Below, one piece after another: positions 10,001-19,206 of a stretch of 64,000 bases of DNA; position 1 is the stretch's first letter; each line of letters begins with the position of its first letter. Source of the stretch: Lactarius indigo (lineage: Eukaryota > Basidiomycota > Agaricomycetes > Russulales > Russulaceae); NCBI GenBank assembly GCA_025766275.1, contig JAFKAC010000010.1, forward strand, positions 806,001 to 870,000, in the 5' to 3' direction. Position numbers and translations under genes: made by a program. The notes beneath the pieces are model-generated. The model was not told the DNA's origin. It saw nothing but the letters and a program-made list of their open reading frames with translations, and did no database searches.

Positions 10001-11406
10001 CGTTGATGCCAGATATCAAGTGTGGCAGCACTTGATTTTGTGTGGGCGTTGAGGCCGACGCTGGCTGCGTCCAACCAGTATAGGTTGTCCTCAAGGTAGC
10101 CTTTGGCCACACACTTTTGTTTGACAGATATTTTAAATGAGCCACTGTCAAAGGCAATCTCAGCACCCTTTTGTGCTAGGGCGCGTGTCGACAAGAAGCA
10201 CGTCTTCACCTGTGGTAGGTGTAGCACATTGCTGAGGGTGATAGAAATACCCTGGCTCGTAGTAAAGACGACAGACCCGACACCCACTTGGTCTATTGTG
10301 GACTTATCCCCTAGGCGTACAGTGCCTTTGGTTGGGGTGTAGTCCTTGAAGTCAGACCGATGTGGTGTAATGTGGTGTGTGGCACCACTGTCCATCATCC
10401 AACGCACACGCGAGGCAGCATACAAGGCAACACCAATTGATTCAGAGGCCCAATCTATCTTGGGCTCTACGACCTCCGTGATAGAGGCGGTGGTAGGTAC
10501 TAGGACATGACTATTGGCAGCCTTGTTGCCTGCTTTCTCCTTCTCCTTTGCGTCAGCCTCATCCTTCTTCCTCCTCCTGCAATCAGGCTTGATATGGCCC
10601 TTTTTGTTGCAGTAGTGGCAAGTCAGACCAGAGTGGTCCTTCTTGCCCTTCTTGCCCGTCGGCTTGACGGGGGCCACCTTGTTGAGGGAGGAGCCAGAGG
10701 GCCCAGCGCGACGAGCCTCTTCTGATACTATGCGCGCTATGATCTCAGCGTGCTTGAGTCCAGAAGGGGCCCCACTGGCGAGGATAGTAGAGGCCAACAC
10801 CTCATAAGAGGGCGGCAGTGCGTGGAGGAGAATGAGACAGAATTGAGTGTCAGTGACACCCATCTGTGCGTTGGAAAGGGCAACCCGTAGCTCATTGAGC
10901 TTGGCCAACTGAGTGGCCATGGGTGCAGAGTCGTCGAGGCGGGCTTGAGTTAACTGGATCCACAGATTGAAGATAGTGGTGCTGCCCGAAGCACCAGCGT
11001 ATACATCTCTGAGCTTGTCCCACTTGGCTTTGAAGGTGGGATAGGTGGCATTGTCGGCGACAAGGGAGTAGACATCAGGTTTAAGGTAGAGGCGGAGGTA
11101 CGCCTTTGCCCGACGTTGTACTGACTCCCATTTGTCTTGAGCGACGTCAACTGGTCCATGGTGGAGGGTGAACACATCCTCTGCTTCATGCAGCGTGAGG
11201 ATGGCTTCAATCGTCCCAGACCACTCATTCCAGTGAGTGCCATTGAACTGTTCAAGGCGAATGCCAGAGGGCATGCCGAACGTTGCGCCATAGGCAGCAG
11301 AGATGCGTGTAGAGGGTGTGGACCCAGTGGGGGGAAGCGTGGAGCCCCCCGCAGTAGCAGTAGCACCAGCAGCAGTGCCAGTGGGAGATGGTGCGCGAGA
11401 AGACAT
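7096..11406 (-). CDS. Copia gag-pol polyprotein
   Basis: A 1436-residue single-frame polyprotein with no stops. Visible in order: a UBN2-like gag domain; a CCHC knuckle CHYCNKKGHIKPDC at about 263-276; a protease WMMDSGATHH at about 338; the pre-integrase HHCC module (WHQRMGH, CRGCEMGK); an integrase core (VHSDLAGPM, LHSDRGGEY, NGKAERFNRT); a Pro/Ser-rich linker; an RT (KWVFKLKADG, DETFSPVARF, FVIVYVDDITILG); and an RNase H (TDSSLADQTDDRHSTSGY, TTEAEYMAM, RSKHIAIRHH). This order, with integrase before RT, defines Ty1/copia. The protein would act in virus-like particles to reverse-transcribe and integrate the element. Gag and pol share one frame, so gag excess must come from processing or another mechanism. 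Base composition is more GC-rich than in the decayed gypsy elements around it. Confidence 0.97.
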   Translation of the reverse strand: MSSRAPSPTGTAAGATATAGGSTLPPTGSTPSTRISAAYGATFGMPSGIRLEQFNGTHWNEWSGTIEAILTLHEAEDVFTLHHGPVDVAQDKWESVQRRAKAYLRLYLKPDVYSLVADNATYPTFKAKWDKLRDVYAGASGSTTIFNLWIQLTQARLDDSAPMATQLAKLNELRVALSNAQMGVTDTQFCLILLHALPPSYEVLASTILASGAPSGLKHAEIIARIVSEEARRAGPSGSSLNKVAPVKPTGKKGKKDHSGLTCHYCNKKGHIKPDCRRRKKDEADAKEKEKAGNKAANSHVLVPTTASITEVVEPKIDWASESIGVALYAASRVRWMMDSGATHHITPHRSDFKDYTPTKGTVRLGDKSTIDQVGVGSVVFTTSQGISITLSNVLHLPQVKTCFLSTRALAQKGAEIAFDSGSFKISVKQKCVAKGYLEDNLYWLDAASVGLNAHTKSSAATLDIWHQRMGHISSAALKAHGPSATTGMDIDSSTTAHTVCRGCEMGKSTRQPFSASSNKRTTRQFEIVHSDLAGPMQTQSLQGSTYTATFIDDHTKFTVVHFLKSKDQFAKLLQMYLAWGETQSGHKLRTLHSDRGGEYMSSVTQDILKQKGIEHHLTMPGSPQSNGKAERFNRTIMDKAMSMLHTAGMSKGFWEHAVCTAVHIYNRSPVRGLKWRTPYELWHSGKVPDVSHLRVFGCKGYMHVPADKRRKLDAKAIEVTLIGFEPESKGYKLWDRSTRSVRVSRDVTFDKSSFPSLQGVETHPTPSPPVVPSTTVTAVPHPPALPPMRAPSPAHSSSSEEEDVENLLDPPQVQPRPTTPPPALPALPTTPKREQTTPTSPPPRPSAMRIMRHVPPPSPEMPGGFEDRAQRSQLLREMDNAPRRSARAPVPNPHYFNVDNAAWRGRRLGYAELLAAAFIGRDPATYAEAMRSTAADEWTKACQYEMDALAKNGTWELVDLPPNRKAVKSKWVFKLKADGRYRARLVAKGFTQIPGVDFDETFSPVARFESLRLLLALAALEDWHIHQMDVKSAFLNGVLDEEIYMEQPQGFTVTGSETKVCRLVKAIYGLKQASRAWNLQFHGVLTALGFKRTFADAGIYVMPQREGYDPLFVIVYVDDITILGPSLSGIKRLKSDLSERYEMTDLGEIESYLGMRIVCDHSLRRIEIDQSGYIKDVLERFGMSDATPHNTPLPAGADEHLVKYTSQATASDISHYQSLIGSLLYVQIGTRPDISFAVSRLAQYAANPSPQHLRLAQYVLSYLVGTMDMRIVYDGANGDGLHGYTDSSLADQTDDRHSTSGYVFLLANGAISWSSRKQKTVAQNTTEAEYMAMTDVANQAAWYQSFLTELGYEVDDPIPLHGDNKGAVNLALNPVTGRRSKHIAIRHHVIREYIEKGTITLIRTPTVDMVADGFTKSLPRVLLQKHNDDMGLVCT

Positions 11407-12171
11407 TGGGATGATTTAATCTATCGCCAAGGAGCAGTCAGCGACAGTGCTTCATAGTTGCAAGACATAAAGATAGAGGGGGTACCACTCCTGTCTGTGA
11501 TTCTGTAAGGCCAGAACGCTAACGCGTCCTGCCTCCTGATAGTATGCCAGTGATACAAGGGCTAGGCCCTGGTTGAGAGAGTCCCTTTGCCATACCATGA
11601 GCTAGCTGCCAGCCAGGATGTGTCTAGGACACAGCTCAAATGGTTTGCGTCAGGGGGAAGGTGAAGGGATTGCTTTCAGAGCCCAAGGCTGTCTACCTCA
11701 GCCTTCTCGGCCTGTTGGTTGCCTCATCGCCACAAGTGGCTTTACTGAATCCTTTCCCATTGCCGCTACAAGGCAGGTATCTGGTTGCAGAACACCATAA
11801 GGTGAACACCCCCCAGAGCCTGAACCAGGTTTTACACTCCCATGGTGAGGAGATCCTGCGCCCAGTGTGGAGCACCAGAGACAGCTGGCGCTAAGCTCCA
11901 CAATACACAGCCCAGTGGGCCATGCACGCCTGGATATTTTGAAGTTAAGGGGCTACCAGACCCAGTCTCCTTGCGCATAGCGCAGGGGCTAGGAAAACAG
12001 TAGGGGTGAAAGTAGGACTACTGGGCAGTACATACACAGGAGGTTCCTCAGCAGAGACAAGTGGCGCCCCACTGTCCTCTGCCTTGGGCAAGGCTGGTAA
12101 GGCCCCAGACAGACCTTAGCCTGGTGTCCTCCTAGGAAGACAGTGACCAGCCAAGTGGAGTGGCTAGGGCA
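11407..12171 (-). other. Copia untranslated leader
   Basis: About 770 bp between the primer-binding site and the polyprotein start. I see no coding capacity beyond short chance frames. A leader of this length is long for copia elements and could hold packaging signals or an internal ribosome entry site, but I see nothing that proves either. Confidence 0.5.
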
Positions 12172-12186
12172 CCAGGGCCCATAACC
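12172..12186 (-). other. Copia primer-binding site (initiator tRNA-Met half)
   Basis: On the minus strand the bases right after the 5' LTR read GGTTATGGGCCCTGG. The GGTTATGGGCCC part is complementary to the conserved anticodon arm of eukaryotic initiator tRNA-Met (GGGCCCATAACC), not to a tRNA 3' end. This is the internal half-tRNA priming known for Drosophila copia and Ty5. Confidence 0.8.
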
Positions 12187-12811
12187 TGATGAACAGCATA
12201 CATAAAGACCATACTCACAGTGGACAAGAGGACTGTGGTGAGATATGGAAGGTAGCTGGAAGCAGAGGTGTAACAGGGGATCTTGCAAGTAAAGCAGGGA
12301 GTCTGGCACACAAGCAGTGAGAACTGATGTTGTTACATTGGAGAGAAGGGAGCTTACCTGGCACACAAGCAGTGAGAACTGATGTGGACCAGGAGCGTAC
12401 ATGGTACTCTACTTATACACTTTCTGGTAGTGACACTGTACAAGGGATGTAACACTAAGTCACGCAGTACAAAGAAGTATTGTTCTACAAACGGACAAAG
12501 GAGTGGACGTTCTGAGAACAAGGAAAGAAAGAATAAGGAGAGTCCAGAATCAAATGATATCATAGTGACATCATAATAAAGATAAAGCTAAGTACGGAAC
12601 AAAGGAAAGTACAAAGGCGTTATACAATGCAGAGTCCGGATGTATGATGTCATAGAAGTACAGTGATGTCATAGATGATGCAATGGTAAGTCCAGATTGT
12701 ACAGATCAATCAGTATCTAATCTACAAGTCCTGTATATCTAATCTAAAGCAGTCCATGCTGCAAGTCCAGTCCGTATGAGCCGCTAAGTGCGCAAGGGTC
12801 ACTTATCAACA
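12187..12811 (-). repeat. Copia 5' LTR
   Basis: 625 bp, partner of 6452-7076. It carries the promoter side of the element and the same leader direct repeat, with the intron-like segment at 12303-12357. The bases after it (12812-12816, GCCAT) complete the target duplication. Confidence 0.95.
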
Positions 12812-12816
12812 GCCAT

Positions 12817-13338
12817 GGCAACTGCTGGGCTATGGATGTGGATTACTTCTGGTTTGGTTTGATGAATGGTAAGGGACTCAGTTTGTTGTATGATATGATC
12901 GCCAATGGCTTCTAGACTAGCATCTTCTGCCAGCGTGGTTCCTCTACTTGGCAATTGTTGACTATCAGAGGCTTCTTCTCTGCTAATCCCTTCATCAGTG
13001 TGTTCTTGTGCTTGTCTGTCAATGGGACCGTAATCTGTGCAGCTATTGAGCTCTCGTGCGTTGATGTTGCAATTGTAATTCCTTCCTGCTGGTCATATAA
13101 TGTCCCAGCGACAATCTATGGGGTTCCAAGTAACCTCGGTCCAACAGAGGTGTTCGAAATTGAACTCAACGGGTTGGAAACAGTTGGGACTGTTAAACTC
13201 TACAAAATACCCAGTGTCTTCTCCTCGTTCTCTCCACTGGGCTGCTCCTAAGAATCTTGTTGGTACATTGTGATCTCCTTGTTGTTCAATGTGATAGGGA
13301 TGAAAGGATGTCCACTGGTCTCTGGTCGAATACGCCAT
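12817..13338 (-). pseudogene. Gypsy A gag, N-terminal part
   Basis: Starts MAYSTRDQWTSFHPYH and reads a Trp/Tyr-rich N-terminal region. TGA at 13093 is followed by PAGRNYNCN in the same frame. The frame runs into the copia target site, where it continues at 6451. No function beyond gag can be assigned to this region. Confidence 0.65.
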
Positions 13339-13442
13339 GATGAGGATCTTGGTCTTAATGTTACACTCCACCAGCGTGAGTCCGACTTGGACTTGAAACA
13401 GGCGTAATTGACTTAGCAAAAACTGGGTGAATGGGGATCACG

Positions 13443-13874
13443 TGTCAACCCAACACTGGCTGAACAGGGGCTTTCGGGCGCACACTGCAGCAAAGTGGAA
13501 GAAGACTATCCCTTGGTGGATAGAAGTGGAAGCACACTTAGTCCAAGACTAACGCAAGCGAAAGACGAGTCAAAGGGTGGATTGAAGAAGACCAAGATGG
13601 GGACTCTTGGTCTTCTGAAATGACTACTTATACAAATACATGCAGGCTTTAAAGCGCCGCTAGAGTAGTAGGTGACCAGTAACATAACTAGCTTGAACCC
13701 TAGTACAGCTATCCTAGGAATGAGTCATGCATGAGTCACGATCACATGCAATCTACTATGCTGACTGATGTGATGTAAGAGTCCATGACTAATACTACTG
13801 TCAGGCCATAGTCATAACCAGCCATGAGTCATTCACAACACATAATCAGTCCATAATCAGTCCGTACCATAACA
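13443..13874 (-). repeat. Probable 5' LTR of gypsy A
   Basis: In minus sense it begins TGTTATGGTACGG at 13874. It contains a TATA-like GTATAAG (RC of about 13628-13634) and probably ends TTGACA near 13443. Direct repeats of the ATAATCAGTCC type lie at 13846-13865. The outer edge is firm because coding sequence of element B begins at once. The inner edge is a guess, since the partner LTR is outside the window and no standard primer-binding site is obvious. Confidence 0.55.
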
Positions 13875-14116
13875 TTGGACACAGGGCACCCGTCTGCATG
13901 CTCAAATTTATGGGGAAACCTGCCAAAGTGAAAGCTGCGGCCAGTAGCAAGGAGACCCCCTCCCAACCTTCTTCCAGTCAGTTGGCAGCTTCCACTGCCC
14001 AATCAAGTAGTCCCGCACTGCCCAAAGCCAATACATCCCAGGCAGATATGGCAAAGTTATTGGCGGCGCTCACAGCCCAACAAGAGCAAATTGATGCTCT
14101 TAAGGCAGCTTTTTAG
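13875..14116 (+). pseudogene. Gypsy B gag C-terminus
   Basis: The frame enters at the junction with GHRAPVC, the GHX4C half of a CCHC zinc knuckle; the first cysteines are missing because A inserted there. A Ser/Ala/Gln-rich tail ends TAQQEQIDALKAAF with TAG at 14114-14116. Pol is in a different frame starting within the next 125 bp, so gag and pol were probably separated by a frameshift. The 14117-14241 gap holds no clear motif. Confidence 0.75.
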
Positions 14117-14241
14117 ATCCAGGGGTAGTCATAGCTGTGGACTCCCCCTGTAAAACAGATATGGTTGACTCGGCCTCATGTAGTTGTAAGATATGCCTAT
14201 GATCTCACCTCATTTCAGACTCAAACCAATCTGTAATTCCT

Positions 14242-15117
14242 ATGTACCACTCTGTTTCTGCCTGCCATGTTGATAGTAGTGAAGTCTTGGCTTCCTGTTC
14301 TGATTCTACATCTACATCTGCCTCAGAGATGAACAATAGTAATAGTGTTCTGATTGCTCCACAATTTGTAGCAGCACTGCAAGTGATGACTTCTGATGCA
14401 GTGCTTTCCTCATGTATTATTCCCGAAACAAAAGATAGCAGATCTCATTTTCATATTTCTGTTGAATTACAAGGACATCATCATACTGTAAAAGTAGCAG
14501 CCATGGTAGATTCTGGAGCAACTTCGTTGTTCCTGGACAAGAAGTACACTGACCGCCACAAAATGTTGCAAGTTCTGCTAGAGCATCCCATTACGTTATA
14601 CAATATTGATGGGACACTCAATGAAGCCAGCAGTATCACCCATAAAGTAACACTCGTCCTGAAAGTTGGTCCTAGTGCAGAAAAATTTGACTTCATGGTC
14701 ACTTCATTAGGCCCAGAATGAGTTATATTGGGACTGCCTTGGCTTAGGCATCGGAACCCACACATTGATTGGCAGGAAGGCACTATGCATCTCAATTCCA
14801 GCGCTCAAATAGCTGCACTGGAAATAGAGATAGAGGTGATGCACATTATGGCGAACCGTATGGAATGCCGCCATCTCCTTGCAGAGAAAGTGTTGGACAC
14901 AGTCTCTAATAAAGTTTTCTGTTTGGCTGGTTTCATGTACTCTCAGCAGATTGCTGAGAAAGCGATAACCTCCAAGCCCAAGAAAACCTTTGAAGAGATG
15001 GTCCCTGAACACTATCGTGACTTCACAAAAGTCTTCTCTGAGGAAGAATCCCAGAGACTCCCTAAGCATCAGCCATGGGACCACACCATAGACCTTGAAC
15101 CAGATGCAGTCAAACAC
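14242..15117 (+). pseudogene. Gypsy B protease and linker
   Basis: Retropepsin with VAAMVDSGATSLFLDKKY near 14500. After an in-frame TGA at 14719 comes VILGLPWLRHRNPHIDW, the flap-distal motif. The linker to RT ends EEESQRLPKHQPWDHTIDL, typical of the segment before Ty3 RT. A second TGA lies at 15118. Confidence 0.8.
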
Positions 15118-15120
15118 TGA

Positions 15121-15873
15121 AAGGTCAAGACATATCCTATGTCACCTAGCGAACAAGTGGAATTGGACAAATTCTTAGACGAACATATAGGGAAGGGATA
15201 CTTAGTGCCATCCAAGTCCCCGATGGCATCCCCTGTGTTCTTCATAAAGAAAAAGGACAGCAAACTCTGTCTAGTCCAAGACTATCACCATCTTAATAAA
15301 ATCACTATTAAGAATCAATATCCACTTCCACTCACTGCTGATATTATTAATAGGCTTAAGGGAGCTCAATACTTCACCAAGTTCAATGTTTGATGGGGAT
15401 ACCATAACATCCGCATCAAAGAAGGCAATGAATGGAAAGGTGCTATTGCCACCAATAGGGGTCTATATGAACCAAAAGTCATGTACTTCGGCATGACTAA
15501 TAGCCCCGCCACCTTCCAAGCCCTGATGAATGCCATCTTTGCTGATCCTATCACACAAGGAGAGGTCACAGTATATATGGATGATATTCTCATCTATAGC
15601 AATAATCTTCAACACCACTGTAAGATAGTACATGAGGTGTTAACACGGTTAGAGCAATACGACCTCTACCTCAAGCCTGAGAAGTGTGATTTCAAGAAGC
15701 AAGAAATGGAGTATCTTGGAATGATTATCCATCCCAGAGAAGTGCAGATGGACCCTGGCAAGGTCTCTGCAGTAAAGGAGTGGCCAACCCCGACCACGCT
15801 CAAAGAAGTAAGAGCATTTATCGGGTTCACCAACTTCTATAGAAGGTTCATCAAGGACTTCACGGCTATTGCC
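15121..15873 (+). pseudogene. Gypsy B reverse transcriptase
   Basis: Contains FIKKKDSKLCLVQDYHHLN, YFGMTNSPATFQALMN and the catalytic VYMDDILIYS near 15580, then AFIGFTNFYRRFI. TGA at 15391 stands exactly where element A keeps the Arg of LDVRWGYNNI, which shows directly that CGA became TGA. TGA at 15874 ends the segment. Confidence 0.85.
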
Positions 15874-15876
15874 TGA

Positions 15877-16473
15877 CCCCTTCATGACCTCACTAAGAAG
15901 GATACTCCTTGGATTTGGCAGTCTGAACAGCAGAAAGCCTTTGACTTGTTGAAAGAACATTTTGTACAAGAACCTATCCTTAAGGTTTATGATCCAAACC
16001 TTCCAACCAGAGTCGAGGTAGATGCTTCAGGATTTGCTACTGGTGGTATTTTAACTCAGAAATACCCAGACAGTCTCTGGCACCCCATTGCATACTGCTC
16101 ACAGTCCATGAGCAAAGAAGAATGCAATTATGAGATTTATGACAGAGAAATGCTCAGCTTAATCCATGCCTTAGAGGATTGGAGACATTTCCTTGAAGGC
16201 ATCTCCTTTGAAGTGATTACCAACCATAAGAATATGGAATGGTGGGCAACCATGAAGGACTTGAATGGACACCAAGCTAGATGGGCCCTATTCCTAAGTT
16301 GGTTTGCCTTCAAAATCACTTATAAGAAAGGAGAATCTATGCAGACCGATGCATTAAGTCATTTCTCACAAGACCAAGTCTGAGACTCTGACAATAACTG
16401 CCAAGTACAGGTGTTAAAACCTATGCATTTCCTAGCTGCTGCACAAGCACACTTTGTCCCTGAAATAGACTCC
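15877..16473 (+). pseudogene. Gypsy B RNase H
   Basis: Connection domain (WIWQSEQQKAFDLLKEHF), then VEVDASGFATGGIL, YEIYDREMLSLIHALEDW and the terminal motif ADALSHF-like (TDALSHFSQDQV). TGA at 16381 interrupts the linker, which continues to the target site of the solo LTR at 16474-16478. Confidence 0.8.
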
Positions 16474-16478
16474 TTAGG

Positions 16479-17060
16479 TGTTATGATCTGATCCTTCGGA
16501 CCTCAGTTACAGTGTGTTCTCACCTTGTTCTTTCCCCTTCTGTCCCATGCCTTGTTACCCAAAGGAGCTACTACTGATAGTGGCGTTGTTTGTCTTGATT
16601 CGAATATCTCTTTACTCCATCTAGTTTCTTTGTTTCTGTATGGGCCTGTGTTCATGTTGTTTGGGACCTCGCCCTATATAAACCTGTACTATAGACTGTA
16701 GGAAGCCAGACTTGGCTTCATTTGCAATCTAGCAACCTTGCCTTCATACTTTGGTGTGACCTTGCCCTATTCCCTTCTTCTTGTGCATCCCCTACCTCAG
16801 TCCTTAACCAGGACACCTTGAAGTCTTTGCAGTTGAACTATATCAATGCATCACACCTGTTATACTCTGTGCACTAGCAAGATCAAGTGTAGATAAGTGT
16901 TAGACACTTCAGACAAGGAGTCCTACATTACAGAGTAGTGCTGCACTCTGTGCCACACTTTCGCCACTTGTATTTCATAGCAATAAGACAACAGACGTCT
17001 TTGCTTGATACTTGTGTGATTCAGAATCTCCAGAACCCATGCCCCTGCTAGGGCGTAACA
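16479..17060 (+). mobile_element. Solo LTR, family 3, in gypsy B
   Basis: 582 bp from TGTTATGATC to GGGCGTAACA with the perfect duplication TTAGG (16474-16478, 17061-17065). A TATA box CTATATAAAC lies at about 16674. It shows no similarity to families 1 or 2 and lacks their obvious duplicated leader repeat. Removing it restores the integrase frame. Confidence 0.92.
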
Positions 17061-17065
17061 TTAGG

Positions 17066-17933
17066 AAGTTGCATTAAGCTTGCATCTATTAGAGAAGCTG
17101 AAGTTATAGAGGGTCTTAAAAGTATATCTAAGACCGCTCCTAGAGCTCTCACAGATGGCATCTTAATGTGGGAAGAAGAAGATGGTTTCGTATACCATAG
17201 GGGTAAATTATATGTCCCAAACAATCAAGCCCTTCGTAGGGATGTGGTAAAATCTTGCCATGACTCGGTCATGACCAGACACCCTGGAAAGAATAGAACC
17301 ATTGAGCTCATTAGTCGCTACTACTGGTGGCCATGCATGTCAGGCTTTATTGCCTCATATGTAGAAGGATGCGATCAATGCCAACAATACCGCAAAGATC
17401 TACACCCCAAAGCAACCATTCAGCCACAAGAAGTTCCTGAGGGACCTTGGCAGATAGTGGGGATTGATCTAATTGGTCCACTGCCCATGTCACGTGGGAA
17501 GGATATGATCTTAAATGTCATAGATCATTATACCAAACAGATTCATCTGTTCCCCATGACTTCTCAGATTACAGCTGATGGGGTGGCATCCATCTACTTT
17601 GAACAAGTCTTCCCCCTGCATGGGATCCCACACAAAGTCATAAGCGATAGGGGACCCCAATTTGCAGCGCAAAGTATGCGGGCCCTTTATAAGCAACTTG
17701 GAATAGACACAGGTCTAACTACAGCCTATCACCCTCAAGCTAATGGACAGGTCGAGCGCAAAAATCAAGAAGTTGAAATATACTTGCACATGTTCATTAG
17801 TAAGAGACAGGATGATTGGGCAGACCTACTCCCTACAGCGGAATTCATAGTCAACAGTAGACTCAACTCAGCCACAGGCCATACCCCCTTTGAGCTACTC
17901 TATGGCTTTACGCCTGACTTCACTATTCCTGCT
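17066..17933 (+). pseudogene. Gypsy B integrase
   Basis: Zinc-binding module (SCHDSVMTRHPGKNRT, YYWWPCM, CDQCQQY) and catalytic core (IVGIDLIGPLPMS, VISDRGPQFAAQ, AYHPQANGQVERKNQE). No stop occurs in this 290-codon part, so it is the best-preserved piece of B. The frame is cut by the solo LTR at 17939. Confidence 0.88.
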
Positions 17934-17938
17934 GGTAG

Positions 17939-18552
17939 TGATGAACAGCACACATAGATAGCTTACTCACAGAGGGACAAAGTGTTCTGTGGTGAGACAA
18001 GCTGGGTGGCTGGAAGCAGCAACAGGGAAGTCTAGCAAGGTAAAGCAAAGTGTCTGGCACACAGCAGTGAGAGAACTGATAATGGTATTTACAGGGAAGA
18101 AGACATACCTGGCACACAGCAGTGAGAGAACTGATGTGGACCAGGGCGTACAAGCAGTCTACTTATACTGTACAGAGGCGTGACACTAGTACAAGGAAAG
18201 TAACTATGGGTCACAGAATACAAGGAGTGCATTGTTCTACAACAGGACAAAGGAGTGTGCATATGGAGAACAAGGCGTACAGAACAAGAAGTGTCCAGAC
18301 TAAGATGATATCATAATGACATCACAATAAAGATATATCTAAAGGAAGAACAAAGACGTAGTACAATGACAAGTCTAGAGGAGTCCGCATGATGTCATGG
18401 TACATGATGTCATAGGTGACGCAATGATAAGTAATAGATTGTACAGATCAAAACAGTATCTAATTTACAAGTCCTACATCTAATCTAAAGCAGTCCATGC
18501 TGCAAGTCCGGTCCGTACGAGCCGCTAAGTGCGCAAGGGTCACTTATCAACA
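17939..18552 (-). mobile_element. Solo LTR, copia family 1, in gypsy B
   Basis: 614 bp reading TGATGAACAG to TTATCAACA, with duplication GGTAG (17934-17938, 18553-18557). It is a diverged member of the family of the intact copia element. In minus sense the duplicated leader repeat is kept, and the donor after the first copy is GTATGT instead of GTAAGC; the intron-like segment is 18054-18108 (55 nt). Confidence 0.93.
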
Positions 18553-18557
18553 GGTAG

Positions 18558-19206
18558 GCCTACAGGTATTCCACTGCTCGACAAGCGCCTTCAGAACTTA
18601 GTTTCTGCCCATAAGGATGCAGAGGCGGCTCTACGCCTAAGTAAAAGGCAAATGCAGACAGACATCAAACAAAGGACTAAGCCATACTCCTTTAACGTTG
18701 GGGATAAAGTCTGGTTGCAAGCTAAGCAGATAAAGATACACCAACAGTCACCCAAATTGGGACCTAAACAGTTAGGCCCATTTGAAGTCACTAAAGTCAT
18801 AAGTGACGTCAACTATAAGCTTGCACTACCCCCTGCATTACGGATCCATGATGTATTTCATGTAGACCATCTCTCTCCTTACAAAGGGAATGAAGTCAAT
18901 GGGCTCACACCTCCACCACCCAATCCAGTAATGGTTGAGGGAGAAGAAGAGTACGAAGTCAACCATATTAGAGACTCTAAGCTCTTTGGTCGTACTCTTA
19001 AATACCTTGTCCAATGGAAAGGATATGGTGAGGGTGAGGACACCTGGGAACCAGCTAAAAATCTAGCACATGCCCCTGATGTGGTTAAGGAGTTCCACTC
19101 CTCAAACCCGGGTGCACCTAGAAAAATAGCGGCTCTCACCTACACATCCTTACCTTGGCAAGCTCCTCATGTGGACACATTGGCCAGTGCGGACGTTGAC
19201 CCTTAA
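18558..19206 (+). pseudogene. Gypsy B integrase C-terminus and chromodomain
   Basis: Reads YSFNVGDKVWLQAKQIKI, LGPFEVTKVISDVNYKL, IHDVFHVDHLSPYKG, then a chromodomain with YLVQWKGYGEGEDTWEP at about 19000-19055. A tail ends DVDP with TAA at 19204-19206. This C-terminus is intact and gives the true end of pol. Confidence 0.88.

Larger units (their letters stand above)
6452..12811 (-). mobile_element. Complete Ty1/copia retrotransposon
   Basis: Full-length 6.36-kb element on the minus strand. It has LTRs at 12187-12811 (5') and 6452-7076 (3'), one uninterrupted 1436-codon gag-pol frame, a primer-binding site next to the 5' LTR and a purine tract next to the 3' LTR. The duplication GCCAT is at 6447-6451 and 12812-12816. 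The two LTRs differ at only four positions that I can see, so insertion was recent. It sits inside gypsy A gag. It is the only element here with an open coding frame and may still be mobile. Confidence 0.96.
1..13874 (-). mobile_element. Decayed Ty3/gypsy chromovirus (element A)
   Basis: A minus-strand element reading gag (from 13338 downward), protease, reverse transcriptase, RNase H, integrase and chromodomain, the chromovirus order. It is interrupted by a copia element (6452-12811) and solo LTRs (5318-5934, 3860-4401). Its 3' end lies left of the window. At least ten premature stops (424, 798, 1170, 1482, 1830, 2349, 3310, 5062, 6197, 13093) are all TGA, and there is one frameshift near 2360, so it cannot encode working proteins. 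Its right edge at 13874 (CATAACA) abuts coding sequence of element B, so A inserted into B. The predicted target duplication is TTGGA (13875-13879); the partner copy is outside the window. Confidence 0.9.

Noticed and set aside
14114..14116. TAG at the end of gypsy B gag considered as a decay lesion.
   Set aside because: It follows a normal gag end and pol lies in a different frame, so it is probably the genuine gag stop.
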